Positions 38,937-48,504 of a DNA stretch of 64,000 nt are shown here, piece by piece. The DNA comes from Porphyromonas uenonis 60-3 (lineage in GTDB: Bacteria > Bacteroidota > Bacteroidia > Bacteroidales > Porphyromonadaceae), in contig NZ_ACLR01000226.1 in NCBI RefSeq assembly GCF_000174775.1, positions 1 to 64,000 on the forward strand, given 5' to 3'. The translations under genes and the position numbers were made by a program. The notes beneath the pieces were generated by a model. It made no database searches and was not told the DNA's origin. It saw only the letters and a program-made list of their open reading frames with translations. The first letter of the stretch is position 1. Each line of letters opens with the position of its first letter.

Positions 38937-39911
38937 ATGAAGAAAGATCAAGTCCGCATTATCTTTTACGGCACCGCTCCCTTTGCGACGGCGTGCCTAG
39001 AGCGTCTCGTCGACGAGGGCTACCCTATTGTCGCTGTCGTCACGGCTCCCGACAAGCCAGCGGGACGTGGGCACCGCCTACAGCCCTCTGCGGTCAAGGT
39101 CTGTGCGACCAAGCTTGGACTACCTATATTACAGCCGACAAACCTACGAGACGAAGCTTTCGTCCAGCAACTCACGGAGCTAAAGCCAACGCTCGGCGTG
39201 GTAGTCGCCTTCCGCATGCTACCTCGTGAGGTGTGGAGCCTGCCCCCGTGGGGAACGGTCAATATACATGGTTCGTTACTTCCGCAGTATCGTGGTGCTG
39301 CTCCGATCAATTGGGCGCTAATCAATGGTGAGCGGGAGACGGGCGTGACCCTCTTTCAGCTACGTCACGAGATCGATACGGGAGACATCATTGCCGCTTC
39401 GGCTTGTCCGATCGAGCCGGAGGACGACTTCGGCACGCTTTACGACAAACTGATGGCTCTTGGCGCAGAGCTACTGGCTCACGGCTTGAGCTTGCTAATG
39501 CAGCACGATGGTCGCTACCCGCAAGCTCTACCGCAAGAGGAGCACCCTGACCTGCGCCCTGCTCCTAAGCTTACGAAGGAGAACACGCGCATTGACTGGC
39601 ACCAGTCAGCTCACGAGATACACAACTTGGTACGTGGCCTAGCGCCTCAGCCTGGAGCCTGGACGATGCTGGAGCTTCCCAACGAAGAGCCGCTACTTGT
39701 CAAGATCTACGCTACCACGCTCCCGCAGCAGGAAGCGAACGAGCGACCCGTGGGACAGTGCCTCTCTCCTCGCAAAGGTCAACTAGCCGTGCAGTGTGGC
39801 GATGGACTTCTCTTGATTGATCAGCTAAAGCCTCAAGGCAAGAAGCTTCTCTCGGCACGTGACTGGCTCAACGGACTCAAAGTCTCTGTCGAGGAGGTTC
39901 GCTTTGTCTAG
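38937..39911 (+). CDS. fmt: Methionyl-tRNA formyltransferase
   Basis: This 324-residue enzyme formylates initiator Met-tRNA. Markers are RIIFYGTAPFA, a PDKPAGRGHRLQPSAVK segment, the formyl-donor motif HGSLLPQYRGAAPINWALINGE, and the OB-like C-terminal half from about 205. The start is the ATG at 38937, 10 bp after the ClC stop; the longer frame overlaps that gene. aroA follows after 32 bp. Confidence 0.96.
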   Translation: MKKDQVRIIFYGTAPFATACLERLVDEGYPIVAVVTAPDKPAGRGHRLQPSAVKVCATKLGLPILQPTNLRDEAFVQQLTELKPTLGVVVAFRMLPREVWSLPPWGTVNIHGSLLPQYRGAAPINWALINGERETGVTLFQLRHEIDTGDIIAASACPIEPEDDFGTLYDKLMALGAELLAHGLSLLMQHDGRYPQALPQEEHPDLRPAPKLTKENTRIDWHQSAHEIHNLVRGLAPQPGAWTMLELPNEEPLLVKIYATTLPQQEANERPVGQCLSPRKGQLAVQCGDGLLLIDQLKPQGKKLLSARDWLNGLKVSVEEVRFV

Positions 39912-39943
39912 TCGCTTCCACACAAGCAAGTAGCACATATCTA

Positions 39944-41230
39944 GTGACCCCACAGCTATCCATCACCCTGCCTCCCTCGAAGAGTCTCTACAATCGGCTC
40001 TTTGTGATGGCACGACTGGCGCACCTGCCGATCCCCTCGCTGTGGCGTCAGATAGATCTCTGCGAAGACTTGGCGGTGATGCTACACGCCTCGGGGAGTA
40101 GCGAGGGACGCATATCCGTAGGGGCTTCGGGCACGGCTATGCGCCTCCTGACCGCACTCTTTGCTTTGACCACAGAACGAGAGGTTCTGCTGGTCTCTCC
40201 TGTTCGTCGTATGACCGAGCGACCGCTTGCACAGCTCATTACACTACTCTCTCAGCTCGGAGCCGACCTCGCCCAACCATCGTCCCAAGAGCCTGTCGAA
40301 GGTCTTTACCCACTGGTGCGCATTCGTCCGATGAACCCGCAGCAGAAAGGTCTACTCCCCACGCTAACCCTGCCGAGCGGACTAGAGAGTAGCCAGACGG
40401 TCACCGCCCTACTCCTCATTGCGCCCTATCTGCCCCACGGACTAGCCCTTCGCTGGCAAGACGACCAGCTTCCCAGCGCCTCTTACATCCAGTTGACCTG
40501 CTCCTTAATGCAGGCGTGCGGCATTGACCTCTCAGTTGATCGCCACGGGATCTATGTTGCTCCAGGAACCTACTGCGAGGCAACGCTCACACGCTTACTC
40601 TCGCATCCCATCGGCGACTGGTCCTCAGCACAATACCCTCTCCAGTGGGCGCTCATGACGCCACGACCCTGCCAGCTTTTCTTGACCAACGTTCCAGCGC
40701 TGAGTTTACAGCCCGACGCCCGTGCCTTAGAGCTACTACAGATCTCCCCCGAATGGCTAAGCGCCGGCGACGACACCCTCTGCTTTGACAGCGAGTTCCT
40801 GCAAAAGCATCTGCGTAAGCTCACGTTTGGGAGTATTTCCCTGTCAAACAATCCAGACTTCGCCCCCACACTCATTGCCCTCCTCCTCTACTATCAGAAG
40901 AAAGCGCAGCTCCGTGGACTGGACCACCTACGCCTCAAAGAGAGTGACCGCATCGCCCTCATCCTGCGCAATGGAGAGCAGCTCGATTATCAGCTCAGCT
41001 ACGAGACGGAGAGTGGCTTTTGCTTAGCTGGCAGCGCACCAAGCTCCGTTCACACTCCCGTACCCATTGCCACAGATGCCGACCACCGCATGGTGATGGC
41101 GTGGGCTCCTTTCGCCTGGTATCACCAGCTACAGATTGAGACCCCGCAGGCGGTTGACAAGAGCTACCCCACCTTCTGGCGAGACCTTCGCAAGCTCTGC
41201 GAGATCATCGCGACACCTTTATATATATGA
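39944..41230 (+). CDS. aroA: 3-Phosphoshikimate 1-carboxyvinyltransferase (EPSP synthase)
   Basis: This 428-residue enzyme joins PEP to shikimate-3-phosphate in the chorismate pathway. PPSKSLYNRLFVMA is at the N-terminus, SVGASGTAMRLL corresponds to the GNAGTA(M/S)R loop in altered form, SGLESSQTVTALLL follows, then LRLKESDRIALI, TDADHRMVMAWA and VDKSYPTFW near the end. It is more divergent than most (the loop reads GASGTAMR), but all main blocks are present. The GTG at 39944 is the best start. Confidence 0.9.
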   Translation: MTPQLSITLPPSKSLYNRLFVMARLAHLPIPSLWRQIDLCEDLAVMLHASGSSEGRISVGASGTAMRLLTALFALTTEREVLLVSPVRRMTERPLAQLITLLSQLGADLAQPSSQEPVEGLYPLVRIRPMNPQQKGLLPTLTLPSGLESSQTVTALLLIAPYLPHGLALRWQDDQLPSASYIQLTCSLMQACGIDLSVDRHGIYVAPGTYCEATLTRLLSHPIGDWSSAQYPLQWALMTPRPCQLFLTNVPALSLQPDARALELLQISPEWLSAGDDTLCFDSEFLQKHLRKLTFGSISLSNNPDFAPTLIALLLYYQKKAQLRGLDHLRLKESDRIALILRNGEQLDYQLSYETESGFCLAGSAPSSVHTPVPIATDADHRMVMAWAPFAWYHQLQIETPQAVDKSYPTFWRDLRKLCEIIATPLYI

Positions 41231-41248
41231 GCACGAATCCTCTTCACT

Positions 41249-42910
41249 ATGACCTTTGACACACTAGACCTTTCGCCCGAACTCCTTCGTGCCACCACCG
41301 ACCTAGGCTTCTCCGAGCCGATGCCCGTACAGCAGGAGGTCATTCCATACCTATCCACTCATCGAGGGGATCTGATTGCGCTCTCCAAGACTGGCTCGGG
41401 CAAGACCGCAGCCTACGGACTACCCCTCTTAGAGCGCATCATCCAGGCAAAAGGCTCCGCACCCTGTGGGCTCATTCTCACGCCAACACGAGAGCTCGCA
41501 ATACAGGTACAGAGCGACTTAGTCGCTCTGGCAAAGTACACCTCTGTTCGCCAGATCCTAGCACTCTACGGCGGTGCCTCCATCGAGGAGCAGATCCGTC
41601 AGCTCGCCAAGGGATACCATATTATAGTAGCCACTCCTGGCAGACTCTGCGACCTGATCAGGCGCAAAGCTGTCAAGCTACGCAAGGTCTCGGTCGTCGT
41701 CCTCGACGAAGCCGATGTGATGCTCGATATGGGCTTCCAGCGAGATCTGCAGGAGATCCTGCAGGCGGTGCCACAGCAGGTGGAGCATTGGCTCTTTTCC
41801 GCCACGATGAGCCGAGAGGTGCGGGAGATAGCCGACAACTATATCAGCGATGCCCACGAGGTGCAGATAGGTGCGCTCAATAAAGCGAATGCCGACATCA
41901 AGCATCTCTACGTAGCGGTCCCAGCACGGCACAAGTACGCTGCTCTGAAGCGTGTCGTCGACTACTACCCCAACATCTACGGAATCATCTTTTGCCGTAC
42001 ACGTGCTGAGACCAAAGAGATTGCCGAGTGGCTCATACGAGATGGGTACAATGCCGATGCGCTACATGGTGACCTTAGCCAAGCGCAGCGAGATATGGTG
42101 ATGAACCGCTTCCGCATACGCAACCTGCAGTTGCTCGTTGCGACCGATGTGGCAGCACGTGGACTCGATGTCGACGATGTCACTCATGTGCTTCACTACG
42201 GCCTGCCCGCAGATCCCGATAGCTACACACATCGCAGCGGACGCACCGCTCGTGCTGGCAAGACGGGTCTCTCGATAGCCATCTGCCATCTACGCGACAG
42301 CAAGCAGATACGCATCATCGAGCAGCACGCTGGCATTCGGATTGAGTCGATGCCCCTCCCCTCTGGTCAGGAGATTTGTAAGAAGCAACTCTTCGCTCTA
42401 GCGACCAGGATCGAGTATGCCGACAGCAACGAGCATGGCACCCAGTACGATGAGCTACTCAATGCGATTGTGCAGAAGCTCGCCTGGCTCCCTCCCGAGG
42501 AGATCATACGTCGTGTTCTCACGCTGGAGGCGGACCGCATCATGCGTTACTACGCCAATACGCCCGACCTCTCAGCCCAAGAGCTGGCAACCGAAGAGCC
42601 TAAGTATAGGACAAAAGGTTCCCCCGAGGAGCATCGCAAAGCGCCCAAAAAGCGTAGCCGCACCGATCTACCGCCCATGACCTCGCTAAGGATCAACCTC
42701 GGCAAGCGCGACAAGCTCTATCCGAACCGTCTCCTAGAGTTGATCAACCGCACGCTCCCCTATAAGATCACCATTGGCAAAATAGATCTCAGTCCCAGCT
42801 ACAGCTACTTTGAGGTAGCCAGCGAATGGGCCGAGACAGTTGCAGCAGCCCTGAGCGAAGAGGAGTACAACGGACGCCCCATCCGTGTCACCATCCAGAA
42901 GGATCGGTAA
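41249..42910 (+). CDS. DEAD-box RNA helicase with DbpA-type RNA-binding domain
   Basis: This 553-residue helicase has SKTGSGKTAAYGLP (motif I), TPTRELAIQ, VATPGRL, DEADVMLDMGF, SATMS, ATDVAARGLDVDDV and HRSGRTARAGKTG. The last 75 residues form a DbpA RNA-binding domain (MTSLRINLGKRDKLYPNRLLELIN onward), which suggests a role in 23S rRNA and 50S subunit maturation. A basic linker lies at about 448-472 (APKKRSR). It starts 18 bp after aroA. Confidence 0.93.
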   Translation: MTFDTLDLSPELLRATTDLGFSEPMPVQQEVIPYLSTHRGDLIALSKTGSGKTAAYGLPLLERIIQAKGSAPCGLILTPTRELAIQVQSDLVALAKYTSVRQILALYGGASIEEQIRQLAKGYHIIVATPGRLCDLIRRKAVKLRKVSVVVLDEADVMLDMGFQRDLQEILQAVPQQVEHWLFSATMSREVREIADNYISDAHEVQIGALNKANADIKHLYVAVPARHKYAALKRVVDYYPNIYGIIFCRTRAETKEIAEWLIRDGYNADALHGDLSQAQRDMVMNRFRIRNLQLLVATDVAARGLDVDDVTHVLHYGLPADPDSYTHRSGRTARAGKTGLSIAICHLRDSKQIRIIEQHAGIRIESMPLPSGQEICKKQLFALATRIEYADSNEHGTQYDELLNAIVQKLAWLPPEEIIRRVLTLEADRIMRYYANTPDLSAQELATEEPKYRTKGSPEEHRKAPKKRSRTDLPPMTSLRINLGKRDKLYPNRLLELINRTLPYKITIGKIDLSPSYSYFEVASEWAETVAAALSEEEYNGRPIRVTIQKDR

Positions 42911-43220
42911 AAGCCATAAGCCTGTAGACTACCCGCTCTAACTAAAAGCATAGCCAAAAGGAGTCGTCTGTGCTCTCTTTTCCACGCTCAGGCACCTTTT
43001 AGGTATTGCAAAAGTGTTATTTATTTGCTACCTTGCGACAAGTTTAGTGAGAAGCTAGTCAAGTAAGCCTAAGTAAGGGGAGAAACAAAGCATCCAGCCA
43101 CCCTCCTTTCGCCCACCTCCGAGTAGCACATTCGCTAGACTTACACATTGACGACCGCTACACTAGCTAGTGGCGTCTAGGTGGTTACAATCAAATTATT
43201 CACTCTAAGTATAACAGGCT
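42911..43220 (+). promoter_or_regulatory. Promoter and long structured leader of the EF-G2 gene
   Basis: A candidate promoter TTG (43006-43008), 20 bp, TACCTTG (43029-43035) leaves about 180 nt of untranslated leader. The leader contains a hairpin at about 43151-43178, built on the palindrome CACTAGCTAGTG with flanking GACG/CGTC pairs. Otherwise I see no feature. Confidence 0.5.
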
Positions 43221-45377
43221 ATGCAATTGTATCAGACATCAGACATTCGAAACATCGCCGTCATCGGCGGCTCGGGTAGCGGCAAGACAACTCTTGCCGA
43301 GGCTATGCTCTTTGAGAGTGGCGTCATCAAGCGTCGCGGGACTATCGAGGCACAAAACACCGTGTGCGACTACTTCCCCGTAGAGAAGGAGTATGGCTAT
43401 ACCGTTTTCTCTACCCTATTTAGTGTCGAGTTTGCTAATCGCAAGCTCAACTTCATCGACTGCGCAGGCTCCGATGACTTCGTCGGTGGCACTGTCGCTG
43501 CACTCCACGTGACCGACTCAGCGCTCGCTGTGGTCAATGCCAAGGAGGGTGTCGAGGTCGGCCTGATCAACCAGATGCGTATCATAGAGCAACTGCATAA
43601 GCCTGTGCTCTTTACCATCAATCAGCTGGATAGCGACAAGGCAGACTACGAGAGCACAGTCGCTGGACTCAAGGCTCGCTACGGTGGCAAGGTGGTTGTC
43701 ATACAGTATCCCGTACAGGAGGGTCTTGACTTCCACCAGGTAGTCGATGTGCTCAATATGAAGATGTACCAGTGGAAGCCCGAAGGCGGTACTCCCGAAG
43801 AGCTCGAGATACCAGCAGATCAGCGAGAGCGTGCCGAGGAGCTTCGCCAAGCACTGATCGAGTCAGCTGCTGAGCACGAGGAGCACCTGATGGAGACCTT
43901 CTTTGAGAAGGGGTCGCTCGACGAGGAGGAGATCGTGCAGGGCATGCGCAAGGGTATCGTCCTCGGCGATATGTACCCCGTTTTCTGCGTTAGCGCACTC
44001 AAGGATATGGGTGTACGTCGTACGATGACCTTCCTGGGCGATGTAGCACCACGCGTCACCGAGTCTGCGCTCCCCGTCACAACGGAGGGCGTAGAGGTAG
44101 CGCCCGATGCTACCGCTCCCGTGAGTCTCTACTTCTTCAAGAGCACTGTGGAGCCACATATCGGTGAGGTCTCTTACTTCAAGGTCATGAGCGGTACGCT
44201 CAAGGAGGGTATGGACTTGACCAATGCAAACAATGGCTCCAAGGAGCGCCTCGGCCAGATCAATGTGGTAGCTGGTGCGCAAAAGGAGAAGGTGAGCCAG
44301 CTCGTCGCTGGAGACTTTGGAGCTGCCGTAAAGCTCAAGGATGTACGTCGTGGAGCCACTCTCAACGATAAGGGCGTGGACTACCAGTTCCCCAATATTG
44401 AGTACCCTGCCCCCAAGTACCGCCGTGCTATCGTACCAGTCAATGGTGCCGATGCGGAGAAGCTAAGCGAGGCGCTCACACGTATGCAGGAGGAGGATCC
44501 CACATGGATTGCTCAGCAGAGCAAGGAGCTACGCCAGCTCATTGTGTATGGTCAGGGAGAGTTTCACCTACGTACGCTCAAGTGGCGACTGGAGAACAAT
44601 GACAAGATCCCCGTCACCTTTGAGGAGCCACGCATCCCCTACCGTGAGACTATCACGAAGGCAGCCCGCGCTGACTACCGTCACAAGAAGCAGTCGGGCG
44701 GTGCTGGGCAATTTGGCGAGGTGCATCTGATCGTCGAGCCTTACGAGGAGGGCAAAGAGCTACCGAGCGTCTTCCGCTTCAACAACCAGGAGTTCAAGAT
44801 TACCCCTCGAGACACCCAGACCGTCGAACTAGCCTGGGGTGGCAAGCTAGTCTTTGTCAATAGTGTCGTAGGTGGCGCCATCGACAACCGCTTCATGCCA
44901 GCCATCCTAAAGGGTATCATGGAGCGCATGGAGCGTGGCCCGCTGACGGGCTCCTATGCTCGTGATGTGCGTGTGATCGTCTACGATGGTAAGATGCACC
45001 CCGTGGATAGCAATGAGATCTCCTTCATGCTGGCTGGGCGCAACGCCTTTAGCGAAGCCTTCCGCAATGCAGGGCCTAAGATCCTCGAGCCTGTCTACAG
45101 CGTCAATGTGACCGTACCCGCAGACTACCTCGGTGATGTGATGAGCGACCTGCAGGGACGCCGTGCGCTGATCATGGGTATGAGTAGCGATGGCAACTAC
45201 GAGCAGCTCTCTGCCAAGGTGCCTCTCAAGGAGATGAGCGACTACTCCACTTCGCTCAGTTCGCTGACGGGTGGACGCGCCTCGTTTGTCATGAAGTTTG
45301 ACGCTTACGAGCTCGTACCGTCAGATGTACAGGAGGCACTCTTGAAGGCCTACACAGAGGAGAGCGAGGAGGAGTAA
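43221..45377 (+). CDS. EF-G paralogue of the EF-G2 type with altered G domain
   Basis: This 718-residue protein has the five-domain layout of elongation factor G, with unusual GTPase motifs. G1 is GGSGSGKTT (16-24) instead of AHxDxGKTT. G3 is DCAGSDDF (80-87), so the catalytic His of DTPGHVDF is replaced by Ser. G4 is NQLD (134-137) instead of NKMD. Domain IV (YRHKKQSGGAGQFGEV onward) and domain V are well kept. This matches the second EF-G of Bacteroides, reported to support translation in carbon starvation and gut colonisation without GTP hydrolysis. It stands alone, with a long leader and a strong terminator. Confidence 0.88.
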   Translation: MQLYQTSDIRNIAVIGGSGSGKTTLAEAMLFESGVIKRRGTIEAQNTVCDYFPVEKEYGYTVFSTLFSVEFANRKLNFIDCAGSDDFVGGTVAALHVTDSALAVVNAKEGVEVGLINQMRIIEQLHKPVLFTINQLDSDKADYESTVAGLKARYGGKVVVIQYPVQEGLDFHQVVDVLNMKMYQWKPEGGTPEELEIPADQRERAEELRQALIESAAEHEEHLMETFFEKGSLDEEEIVQGMRKGIVLGDMYPVFCVSALKDMGVRRTMTFLGDVAPRVTESALPVTTEGVEVAPDATAPVSLYFFKSTVEPHIGEVSYFKVMSGTLKEGMDLTNANNGSKERLGQINVVAGAQKEKVSQLVAGDFGAAVKLKDVRRGATLNDKGVDYQFPNIEYPAPKYRRAIVPVNGADAEKLSEALTRMQEEDPTWIAQQSKELRQLIVYGQGEFHLRTLKWRLENNDKIPVTFEEPRIPYRETITKAARADYRHKKQSGGAGQFGEVHLIVEPYEEGKELPSVFRFNNQEFKITPRDTQTVELAWGGKLVFVNSVVGGAIDNRFMPAILKGIMERMERGPLTGSYARDVRVIVYDGKMHPVDSNEISFMLAGRNAFSEAFRNAGPKILEPVYSVNVTVPADYLGDVMSDLQGRRALIMGMSSDGNYEQLSAKVPLKEMSDYSTSLSSLTGGRASFVMKFDAYELVPSDVQEALLKAYTEESEEE

Positions 45378-45409
45378 CAGACGGCTCCCCGCCACCCTAC
45401 TAAGTTCTA

Positions 45410-45446
45410 AGAGCGGTCTCAAGTCACGACGACTTGAGGCCGCTCT
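45410..45446 (+). terminator. Terminator after the EF-G2 gene
   Basis: A 16-bp stem (AGAGCGGTCTCAAGTC / GACTTGAGGCCGCTCT, one wobble) with a 5-nt loop, 32 bp after the stop. No long T-run follows. Confidence 0.8.
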
Positions 45447-45534
45447 CTATCTGCTCTCAAGAGCGTAGTCGACAGCTCTCCCGAAGGGCACCATTTGTCG
45501 CTTCGTATCGTGCTGATTTCTTCGCAGATACGAG

Positions 45535-45612
45535 TTCCAAAAATGGTTCCCCTCTTGGAACTTTTTAGTTCCAAGGGAGGAACTCTTCAGTTCCAATAGA
45601 GGAACTATTAGG
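45535..45612 (+). repeat. Tandem array C of 22-bp palindromic units
   Basis: GGAACT starts at 45557, 45579 and 45601, exactly 22 bp apart. The first two units form GGAACTnnnnAGTTCC palindromes with 6-bp spacers; the third is half degenerate, and a decayed unit precedes at about 45535. The period equals that of arrays A and B, but the arms differ (GGAACT instead of GAAACT). It lies just left of the mobilizable element. Confidence 0.7.
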
Positions 45613-45731
45613 GGGAAGGGCATTAGGGAGAGGATTGCGGGTAAGTAAATGGAAATGAGAGGGATTTGCAGTGTTTCTCTATGTTCTACACAGAGGGTAA
45701 AAGTGCAGAAAGCGTGGATTTGTGCAGAAGT

Positions 45732-45915
45732 TCCGTTACCAAATCGTTAGCCCATTCTCCGAATGGTAACGAAGAGGTAGGAGCAGGTAACTGACGGAAG
45801 AGTTTTCGGTAAGTGAACTCTCTGCGATTTCGTTGCTGTTGCTCTGATATACAACGCTTTGCGTAGCTGAGAACGCTTCGGTAACGGGTAACTTTGCCCA
45901 TAAAAACAGAAGCGT
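45732..45915 (+). promoter_or_regulatory. Left-end arm-site-like repeats and integrase promoter
   Basis: CGTTACCA and TGGTAACG form an inverted repeat (about 45734-45770), and GGTAAC recurs several times up to 45890. The sequence GTAACTTTGC lies directly before the integrase gene. It fits both the -7 consensus (TAACTTTG) and the GTAnnTTTGC core used by IntDOT-type recombinases, so it may be promoter, att core or both. Confidence 0.45.
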
Positions 45916-47145
45916 ATGCAAACAGACAAAATGAAGGTGTTGCTCTACCTCAAAAAGAGCGGATTGGACAGGTCGGGGCAAGCTCCGATTATGGGGCGGA
46001 TAACCTATGGGCGAACCATCGCCCAGTTCAGTTGCAAGCTCTCGTGCGACCCCAAGCTGTGGAATGCTCGTGAGAGCAGGCTGAACGGCAAGAGCCGTGA
46101 AGCTGTGGCAACGAATGGCAAGTTGGAGCGCTTGCTTTTCTCGGCGCAGTCGGCTTATCAAACCCTTTGTGAGCGAGGGATTGTCTTTACAGCGACTGAC
46201 ATCAAGGAGTTACTGCAAGGTAGTATGCAAAGTCAAATCACCTTTTTGGAGCGGTACGATCGAATGGTTGAAGAGATGAAGCAAAAGGTGGGGATAGAAA
46301 TCAAGGGAACGACTTTAAGTAGTTACTTTACTATTCGAAAGCATCTGAGAGCCTTTATTGAGGAGAAGTTCCACACTTCAGATATTGCTTTCGGACTGAT
46401 AGAAGAAGACTTCTTGGATTGCCTACAACGCTACTCTGTCGGAAAGCTGGAACATTCACAAGGTCATTATCGTAAGATGGCTTTAGCGGTGAAGAAGGTC
46501 TGCCGTTTGGCATATCGTGAAGGGTTGATAACGCGACAACTGTTTGCTCACGTAACGATTGAACGAGGAGAGAACAAGCGACCTCGTGCATTGGATAGGG
46601 CATCGTTGGATAAGTTGCAGAGCCTGACCTTTGAGCCGTATGAGGTGGAGTTGGAGACTGCTCGAGACCTCTTTCTCTTCGCCTGTTATACGGGTGTTGC
46701 CTACTGCGATATGGTCACTCTTAGTCGGGAGCATCTCTTTACTGATGATGAGGGGGCATTATGGCTTAAGTTCCGCAGACAGAAGACCAATACGCTTTGT
46801 CGTGTGAAACTCTTATCTGAAGCGGTCCGTCTGATGGAGCGACATCAATCGGAAGAACGAACTACGCTCTTTGCTCCCATTGCTTATTCGGTTTACCTCG
46901 CCCAACTCAAAGCCCTACAACTTCGAGCTGGTATCTCTATTCCCCTTTCGGCACACGTTGGTCGCCACACTTTTGCGACCTTGATAACTTTGGAGCGAGG
47001 AGTGCCGATCGAAACGGTGAGCCGCATGTTGGGGCATAGCAATATCCAAACGACCGAGCGATATGCTCATGTGACTCCGAAGAAGCTTTTCGATGAGTTT
47101 GAGCAATTCCTCTCTTTCACTGAAGAGCTAACCTTAACCTTGTAA
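45916..47145 (+). CDS. IntDOT-type tyrosine recombinase, first of a tandem pair
   Basis: This 409-residue recombinase has an arm-binding N-terminus (MQTDKMKVLLYLKKSGLDRSGQ), a helical core-binding domain (about 110-215) and a catalytic domain. There ACYTGVAYCDMVTL carries Ala in place of the first Arg, as in IntDOT relatives. Then come HVGRHTFATLITL and MLGHSNIQTTERYAHV with the Tyr nucleophile. The Met at residue 6 is an alternative start. The second integrase gene begins 5 bp after its stop. Tandem recombinases are common in Bacteroidales mobilizable elements, where both may be needed for movement. Confidence 0.92.
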   Translation: MQTDKMKVLLYLKKSGLDRSGQAPIMGRITYGRTIAQFSCKLSCDPKLWNARESRLNGKSREAVATNGKLERLLFSAQSAYQTLCERGIVFTATDIKELLQGSMQSQITFLERYDRMVEEMKQKVGIEIKGTTLSSYFTIRKHLRAFIEEKFHTSDIAFGLIEEDFLDCLQRYSVGKLEHSQGHYRKMALAVKKVCRLAYREGLITRQLFAHVTIERGENKRPRALDRASLDKLQSLTFEPYEVELETARDLFLFACYTGVAYCDMVTLSREHLFTDDEGALWLKFRRQKTNTLCRVKLLSEAVRLMERHQSEERTTLFAPIAYSVYLAQLKALQLRAGISIPLSAHVGRHTFATLITLERGVPIETVSRMLGHSNIQTTERYAHVTPKKLFDEFEQFLSFTEELTLTL

Positions 47146-47150
47146 GAGCT

Positions 47151-48317
47151 ATGCGTAGTACATTCAGAATACTATTCTACATCAATAAGAGCAAGACCAA
47201 AGCAGATGGCACAACGGCAATCCTTTGCCGTATCACCATAGACGGAGCGAGCGCGGTTATAACCACAGGCGAAAGCACTGCCCCAAACGATTGGAGCGTG
47301 AAGCGAAGGGCGACAAAGGAAAAGAAGACCAACCAACGCTTGCAAACCTTTCGGGAGAATGTAGAACAAGGCTATAACACCTTGCTCTACAAATATGGAG
47401 CAGTAAGTGCCGAGTTGCTGAAGAACTATTTGCAGTATGTCGGGCAAACTCCAACGACCCTGCTCGCTCTTAGTGCGGAAGAACTCAAAGCCCAACGAGA
47501 ATGCAGTAGTGCGGGTACGTATAGAAACAATCGGTACGCTGATAGGTTGCTTAACTCTTTTGTGCGCAGTCGCAGTGAGCAGGATGTCCCCTTGTCGGCT
47601 CTTACGATTGAGTTCTTTGAGGATTATCGCTTCTATCTGAAGAGGGCGGGCTATGCGCCTGCAACGATAAATGGCCATCTCTGTTGGTTGAGTCGATTGA
47701 TGTACCGAGCCGTCAGTCAGGGGACGATACGCTTCAATCCGTTTGAAGAGGTGAAGTATGAAGTCGTGGAGCGCAAACCTCGTTTTCTGAGTAAGGGCGA
47801 TGTGTCAAAGCTCTTGGCATTCCCGTTTCAGGATAAAGGAGCAGAGCTAAGCCGAAGGATGTTTCTTTTCTCCGTCTTTACAGGCTTGGCATTTGTTGAC
47901 TTACAGGGGCTACGAGCTTCGCAAATCGAGACGAACAGCGAGGGGAAGCGGTATATTCGCAAAGCACGCCAAAAGACAGAAGTCGAGAGCTTAATCCCAC
48001 TGCATCCGATAGCGGAGCAGATACTCGCTCTTTACACAAAAGCGAAGAGCAGAGGAGACTACAAGATATTTCCCGATACAATGAGCGACTGGAAGCTACT
48101 CCGTCATCTCAAAGCCGTGGGGTTGGCTTGTGGCATCCGCACTCCGTTGACTTGGCACTGTGCAAGACACACGTTCGGCACGCTGACTTTGGAGGCTGGT
48201 ATTCCGATAGAGAGCATCGCCAAGATGATGGGGCATTCGTCTATTGCCAGCACGCAAATCTACGCCCAAGTCACCGACCAAAAGATTGCAAAGGATATGG
48301 AGAGGTTGATGGAATGA
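47151..48317 (+). CDS. IntDOT-type tyrosine recombinase, second of a tandem pair
   Basis: This 388-residue recombinase has MRSTFRILFYINKSKTKADGTT at the N-terminus, the core-binding domain at about 120-210, and a catalytic domain with SVFTGLAFVDLQGL (first Arg replaced by Ala), TWHCARHTFGTLTLEAGIP and MMGHSSIASTQIYAQV. It is clearly different from the first integrase, so the pair is not a recent duplication. It is co-transcribed with it (5-bp gap). Confidence 0.92.
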   Translation: MRSTFRILFYINKSKTKADGTTAILCRITIDGASAVITTGESTAPNDWSVKRRATKEKKTNQRLQTFRENVEQGYNTLLYKYGAVSAELLKNYLQYVGQTPTTLLALSAEELKAQRECSSAGTYRNNRYADRLLNSFVRSRSEQDVPLSALTIEFFEDYRFYLKRAGYAPATINGHLCWLSRLMYRAVSQGTIRFNPFEEVKYEVVERKPRFLSKGDVSKLLAFPFQDKGAELSRRMFLFSVFTGLAFVDLQGLRASQIETNSEGKRYIRKARQKTEVESLIPLHPIAEQILALYTKAKSRGDYKIFPDTMSDWKLLRHLKAVGLACGIRTPLTWHCARHTFGTLTLEAGIPIESIAKMMGHSSIASTQIYAQVTDQKIAKDMERLME

Positions 48318-48371
48318 CTGATGGAAGATATAAACAGAAAGTGTGTGGTGTATATTCGGTTAAGAGAGGTA

Positions 48372-48402
48372 TTGATGGGTATAATCTTTTTTCTTACTTT
48401 TG
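48372..48402 (+). promoter_or_regulatory. Promoter of the lipoprotein cargo gene
   Basis: TTG (48372-48374), 20 bp, TACTTTTG (48395-48402). It lies about 100 bp before the chosen ATG. Confidence 0.6.
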
Positions 48403-48504
48403 CCACTGAGATATCTGTGGAGTATTCTTCCTCAAATAAAAAGAGCAAGAGGAGGGGAGTTTACTCTACTTTACACAAATAAATCCTCTTGTTCAAACGA
48501 ACAA

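Noticed and set aside
45886-45896. GTAACTTTGC as a definite att core
   Set aside because: The same letters form a -7 promoter box in front of the integrase gene, and no matching copy was found at the right end, so the role cannot be decided.
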